Below are positions 16,198 through 18,707 of a DNA stretch of 18,707 nt, in pieces. The notes beneath the pieces were generated by a model, which was not told where the DNA came from, did not search any database, and saw only the letters and a list, made by a program, of their open reading frames with translations. The DNA comes from Stramenopiles sp. TOSAG23-3 (Eukaryota > Sar). Every line of letters begins with the position of its first letter. Position 1 is the first letter of the stretch. Made by a program: the position numbers and the translations under genes. The DNA lies in the NCBI GenBank assembly GCA_900128585.1, contig LT642420.1, positions 1-18,707 of the forward strand. Reading direction: 5' to 3'.

Positions 16198-18414
16198 TCA
16201 TTTCTTGTATTCTTTACCCCCAGCGTCGGTGCCATCTTGTCTCTTCGTGCCAACGGTTCTCATCCTAGTTCTTCCAAGACTGTGGGTAGTAAGCGCACCT
16301 TCGCCCACAGAGTCATCCGTAGTAGGTGCATACACGCGCACGGGGGTTTGCATCGCTGCACTTGACCATGTCTTCATACGCACCTGATTCAATGCATCAA
16401 CGCTGCACGGGCATTTCCCCAGCTTTGCAGCGATCTCTTCGCCCATCTCATTCCCGTTCAAGTTGATTCTAGATATTGATCCAGGGGAAGGGTTCCCTTC
16501 TCGCTCTAAAAGGGAACACAAGATTTTCCCAACTGCATTATCGATGTGATTCATGGCCAAATTCATGGAAATCAACGTCGAACTTCCCCGTATGCTACGC
16601 ATCATGGCGCTGGTACCGAAGGTAGAGTACGTGTGGGGCATCATCTGCACAACGTTGTCGGATACCGGCTTTCTTGCGGGGCGGTCGTAGTATTTGAACC
16701 CCAGCTTGTTAGCGGCCAACGAGACAGACGTGAGCGTGGAGTTGTGGCTCAGCATAGTTGCCACCGCCTCCCCCCCGTCCGCCTTGATATTATTGTACCC
16801 AAGGTCCAAGTTTATCAGCATGGTATTCCCTTTGGCGTCGGTGAGCGCTTTTGAAATCGCAGTTGCTCCTTCGTCGTACAAAGCGTTCTTTGACACGTCA
16901 AAGTCCGTCAAGGTCCGGTTCAGCCGTAGACCTTCCGCTATCGCTTTCCCGGCGACTGCATCTATACCGTTGTCTCTCAAATTTAAATACGTTAATGACG
17001 GGTGGTTTGCACCGATGGACTCGCCAAAGGCTACGCCACCCACTTGCCCCGCGCCGTTCCCTCTCAAATCCAGGGTTTGCAAGGTCGTGTTTCGTTTGTG
17101 GGTGAGGACGTTTGCGATCTGCGTTGCCCCGCCCGCCCCGATTCTATTGACCCCCGCGTTCAGGAATCTTAACGTTGTGTTGCCTGACAGGTATGTCGCA
17201 AGAGATTGTGCGCCGTCAGGACCAAAAGCATTCTCGGCGCAATTTAAATGGGTAACGGTTTGATTCAACATAAGCCCATCGCATACCAAGCGGGCGCCAC
17301 TCGCTTTCAAGTTACAGTGGGCCACGTTCACTGACGTCAACTGTTTGTAATTGTTGATGGTCAAGTACACTGTCAAGAGTTCGATACGTTGGTCGTTTAA
17401 CCCCCTTTCCGTGGAGAGGTCCAGTTCCTTGCAATCCGTGTCGAGCATCTTGGAACGGAACGGCCCGGGAACCAGGGATTCTATAACACTGTACCACTCC
17501 GAAATTTCCTTTTCCGAGGGCGCCAGTGGAGGCAATGTTTTGCGCAATTTCACCTCCGAATCGGGGGCATTGAACAGGGCCGCTTTGAATATTTTTCTAT
17601 CTAACGAGGCGTACAAAAACGATTCGATCCAAGAGGATCTCGTCCCCTCCCATCGATCCTCGACTAATTCTCCATGCACGCCAAATCTATTGATGCCCTC
17701 TGCGCATAGTATGCCCTCGATAGAGGTTTGCTCCAGCTCATCGTAGCACAACTTAATGAAAGAAAACTCAAAAATTGCACCGTTCTCGTCAGTCGGCCCG
17801 GCCCCTCCCCAACGAATCCGTTCCTTGACGTGTTTTTCCTCGAGGACTGAATCGACCACCGTTGTCAAACTGCCAATGCTGGGCATTAAAACAAAACCTT
17901 CCGTGCATATGTGAAGCCCCCCAAACACGGAAGAAAGCAGGGTCAGGACATCATTTTTGGTCAAAGAGTTGGTGCCTTTTAAATCGAACAGTTTGAAGCA
18001 CGCGTACAGTTTCTGGCGGTCGTCCCCCCGCCGTGGAAGCAACCACAGAAGAGAGGAAAACATTTGCAACGCGTCGACCCGGACATTGTTCCAATTCTTC
18101 CGCACCACATTTCCACTTGCATCAAACTCATCGTCCTCCTCCCCACCGTCACAATAAAGCGCCCATACTGTTTCTATAGTGTCTTCGCTCGCGGGCTCGT
18201 TCGGGGCACATTTGTGGCGGTACAGAAAGGGCAGGCAGACGAACTCGTCAAAGCCGATTGAAAAATTTCCACGCACGTTGCCAACATCGTACAAAAATGC
18301 ACCACTAGCAGCGATGATCGTGTCGACGGTCCAGTCTCCCAACGACGCGGCAAGCTTTTTATGAGTCCTAGAAATGAAAGCAGGGGAGGAGGCACGGTCT
18401 ATTATTTGCCCCAT
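16198..18414 (-). CDS. Leucine-rich-repeat (RNI-type) protein with helical, EF-hand-like N-terminal half
   Basis: The 738-residue product starts MGQIID in strong context (A at -3, G at +4), so N-terminal myristoylation is possible. Residues about 15-320 are mostly helical. They include CFKLFDLKGTNSLTKND (139-155), which resembles an EF-hand with a weakened loop, and FSIGFDEFVC (51-60), which resembles the exit helix of another; the layout recalls calcineurin-B/recoverin-like modules. From about 328 to 665 there are about ten ribonuclease-inhibitor-like leucine-rich repeats, each with a LxxLxLxxN or similar core: LTSVNVAHCNL, LRFLNAGVNRI, LQTLDLRGNG, LTYLNLRDNGI, LTDFDVSKNAL, LINLDLGYNNI, LTSVSLAANKL and LISMNLAMNHI. 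A polar basic tail follows. No NACHT or catalytic domain is seen, so it is a scaffold rather than an NLR. The RNI type also occurs in RanGAP and in flagellar proteins such as DRC5; subfamily is unknown. Confidence 0.9.
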   Translation of the reverse strand: MGQIIDRASSPAFISRTHKKLAASLGDWTVDTIIAASGAFLYDVGNVRGNFSIGFDEFVCLPFLYRHKCAPNEPASEDTIETVWALYCDGGEEDDEFDASGNVVRKNWNNVRVDALQMFSSLLWLLPRRGDDRQKLYACFKLFDLKGTNSLTKNDVLTLLSSVFGGLHICTEGFVLMPSIGSLTTVVDSVLEEKHVKERIRWGGAGPTDENGAIFEFSFIKLCYDELEQTSIEGILCAEGINRFGVHGELVEDRWEGTRSSWIESFLYASLDRKIFKAALFNAPDSEVKLRKTLPPLAPSEKEISEWYSVIESLVPGPFRSKMLDTDCKELDLSTERGLNDQRIELLTVYLTINNYKQLTSVNVAHCNLKASGARLVCDGLMLNQTVTHLNCAENAFGPDGAQSLATYLSGNTTLRFLNAGVNRIGAGGATQIANVLTHKRNTTLQTLDLRGNGAGQVGGVAFGESIGANHPSLTYLNLRDNGIDAVAGKAIAEGLRLNRTLTDFDVSKNALYDEGATAISKALTDAKGNTMLINLDLGYNNIKADGGEAVATMLSHNSTLTSVSLAANKLGFKYYDRPARKPVSDNVVQMMPHTYSTFGTSAMMRSIRGSSTLISMNLAMNHIDNAVGKILCSLLEREGNPSPGSISRINLNGNEMGEEIAAKLGKCPCSVDALNQVRMKTWSSAAMQTPVRVYAPTTDDSVGEGALTTHSLGRTRMRTVGTKRQDGTDAGGKEYKK

Positions 18415-18707
18415 TTCGAAGCCGCCAACAAACCAGGCCGACCGGACTAGCTCTTATTCTCCCAACAGCACGCGCGCAGACAACAACACACAACGCACAA
18501 ACAGAGTGGTACTGTTCAGAGAAGTTAAAGTACGCAAACACATCAATTTATACACACCACTAAATAAATCGTTAATGGGTTAATATTATATTTTACAGCA
18601 ATTATTCATGGGATGATTTCGTATGACCACTAACGAACATCCCCTAGACTATATGTCGCGTGGTGGCGGGCAATTTATTTTTTAAACGGCTTTTTTTTCC
18701 TCTCCTC
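18415..18707. other. Upstream flank of the leucine-rich-repeat gene
   Basis: Bases 18415-18540 are moderately GC-rich and probably 5' UTR and promoter of the minus-strand gene. The remainder is AT-rich with a T run at 18692-18699. No gene is recognised before the window ends. Confidence 0.6.

Noticed and set aside
1-18707. Operon, CRISPR array, prophage or plasmid features
   Set aside because: There are no regularly spaced repeats, no Shine-Dalgarno-linked gene runs and no phage or mobilisation genes. The genes and the intron are eukaryotic.

Overview
This is nuclear DNA from a microbial eukaryote. Genes are long single ORFs on alternating strands. At least one has a spliceosomal intron (GTAAGT donor, CTAAC-type branch, CAG acceptor). 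The gaps are AT-rich and full of microsatellites, poly-T/C tracts and short inverted repeats. The cytosolic-type eukaryotic threonyl-tRNA synthetase, a polycystin-2 type channel, an F-BAR protein and RNI-type leucine-rich repeats all fit a unicellular protist or alga. A flagellate such as a stramenopile is my guess, but nothing in the sequence fixes the lineage. No bacterial operon, tRNA, rRNA, CRISPR array or virus gene was seen.

Layout from left to right: (1) 304-3318, minus: threonyl-tRNA synthetase with a C-terminal EMAPII-like tRNA-binding domain. Further left is a possible splice-site pair that may belong to another minus-strand gene. (2) 4544-5080, plus: small protein with one membrane segment and two canonical EF-hands, convergent with (3) 5243-7573, minus: polycystin/TRPP cation channel. 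(4) 9141-10553, plus: six-blade Kelch protein with a lysine-rich N-terminus. (5) 11217-12323, plus: membrane-anchored alpha/beta hydrolase with an intact catalytic triad. (6) 12467-13789, minus: F-BAR-like protein in two exons. (7) 14780-15376, plus: lysine-rich protein beginning Met-Gly, with a CxCx3CxC cluster and no recognised family. (8) 16198-18414, minus: large protein with an alpha-helical, possibly EF-hand-derived N-terminal half and RNI-type leucine-rich repeats.

Gap sizes follow orientation. The three divergent gaps are 1.0-1.6 kb and microsatellite-rich. Two convergent gaps are only about 140-160 bp. The third convergent gap (15377-16197) is about 820 bp and holds a cluster of a degenerate AT-rich interspersed repeat, with another copy downstream of the Kelch gene.

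I see no operon-like pathway. The functional links I can suggest are inferences: calcium signalling at a membrane (EF-hand protein next to the polycystin channel) and several membrane-associated proteins in a row. The most distinctive observations are the ThrRS-EMAPII fusion, the EF-hand/polycystin neighbourhood, the uncharacterised Cys-cluster protein and the repeat family. I do not see convincing evidence of a wholly new multi-gene system.
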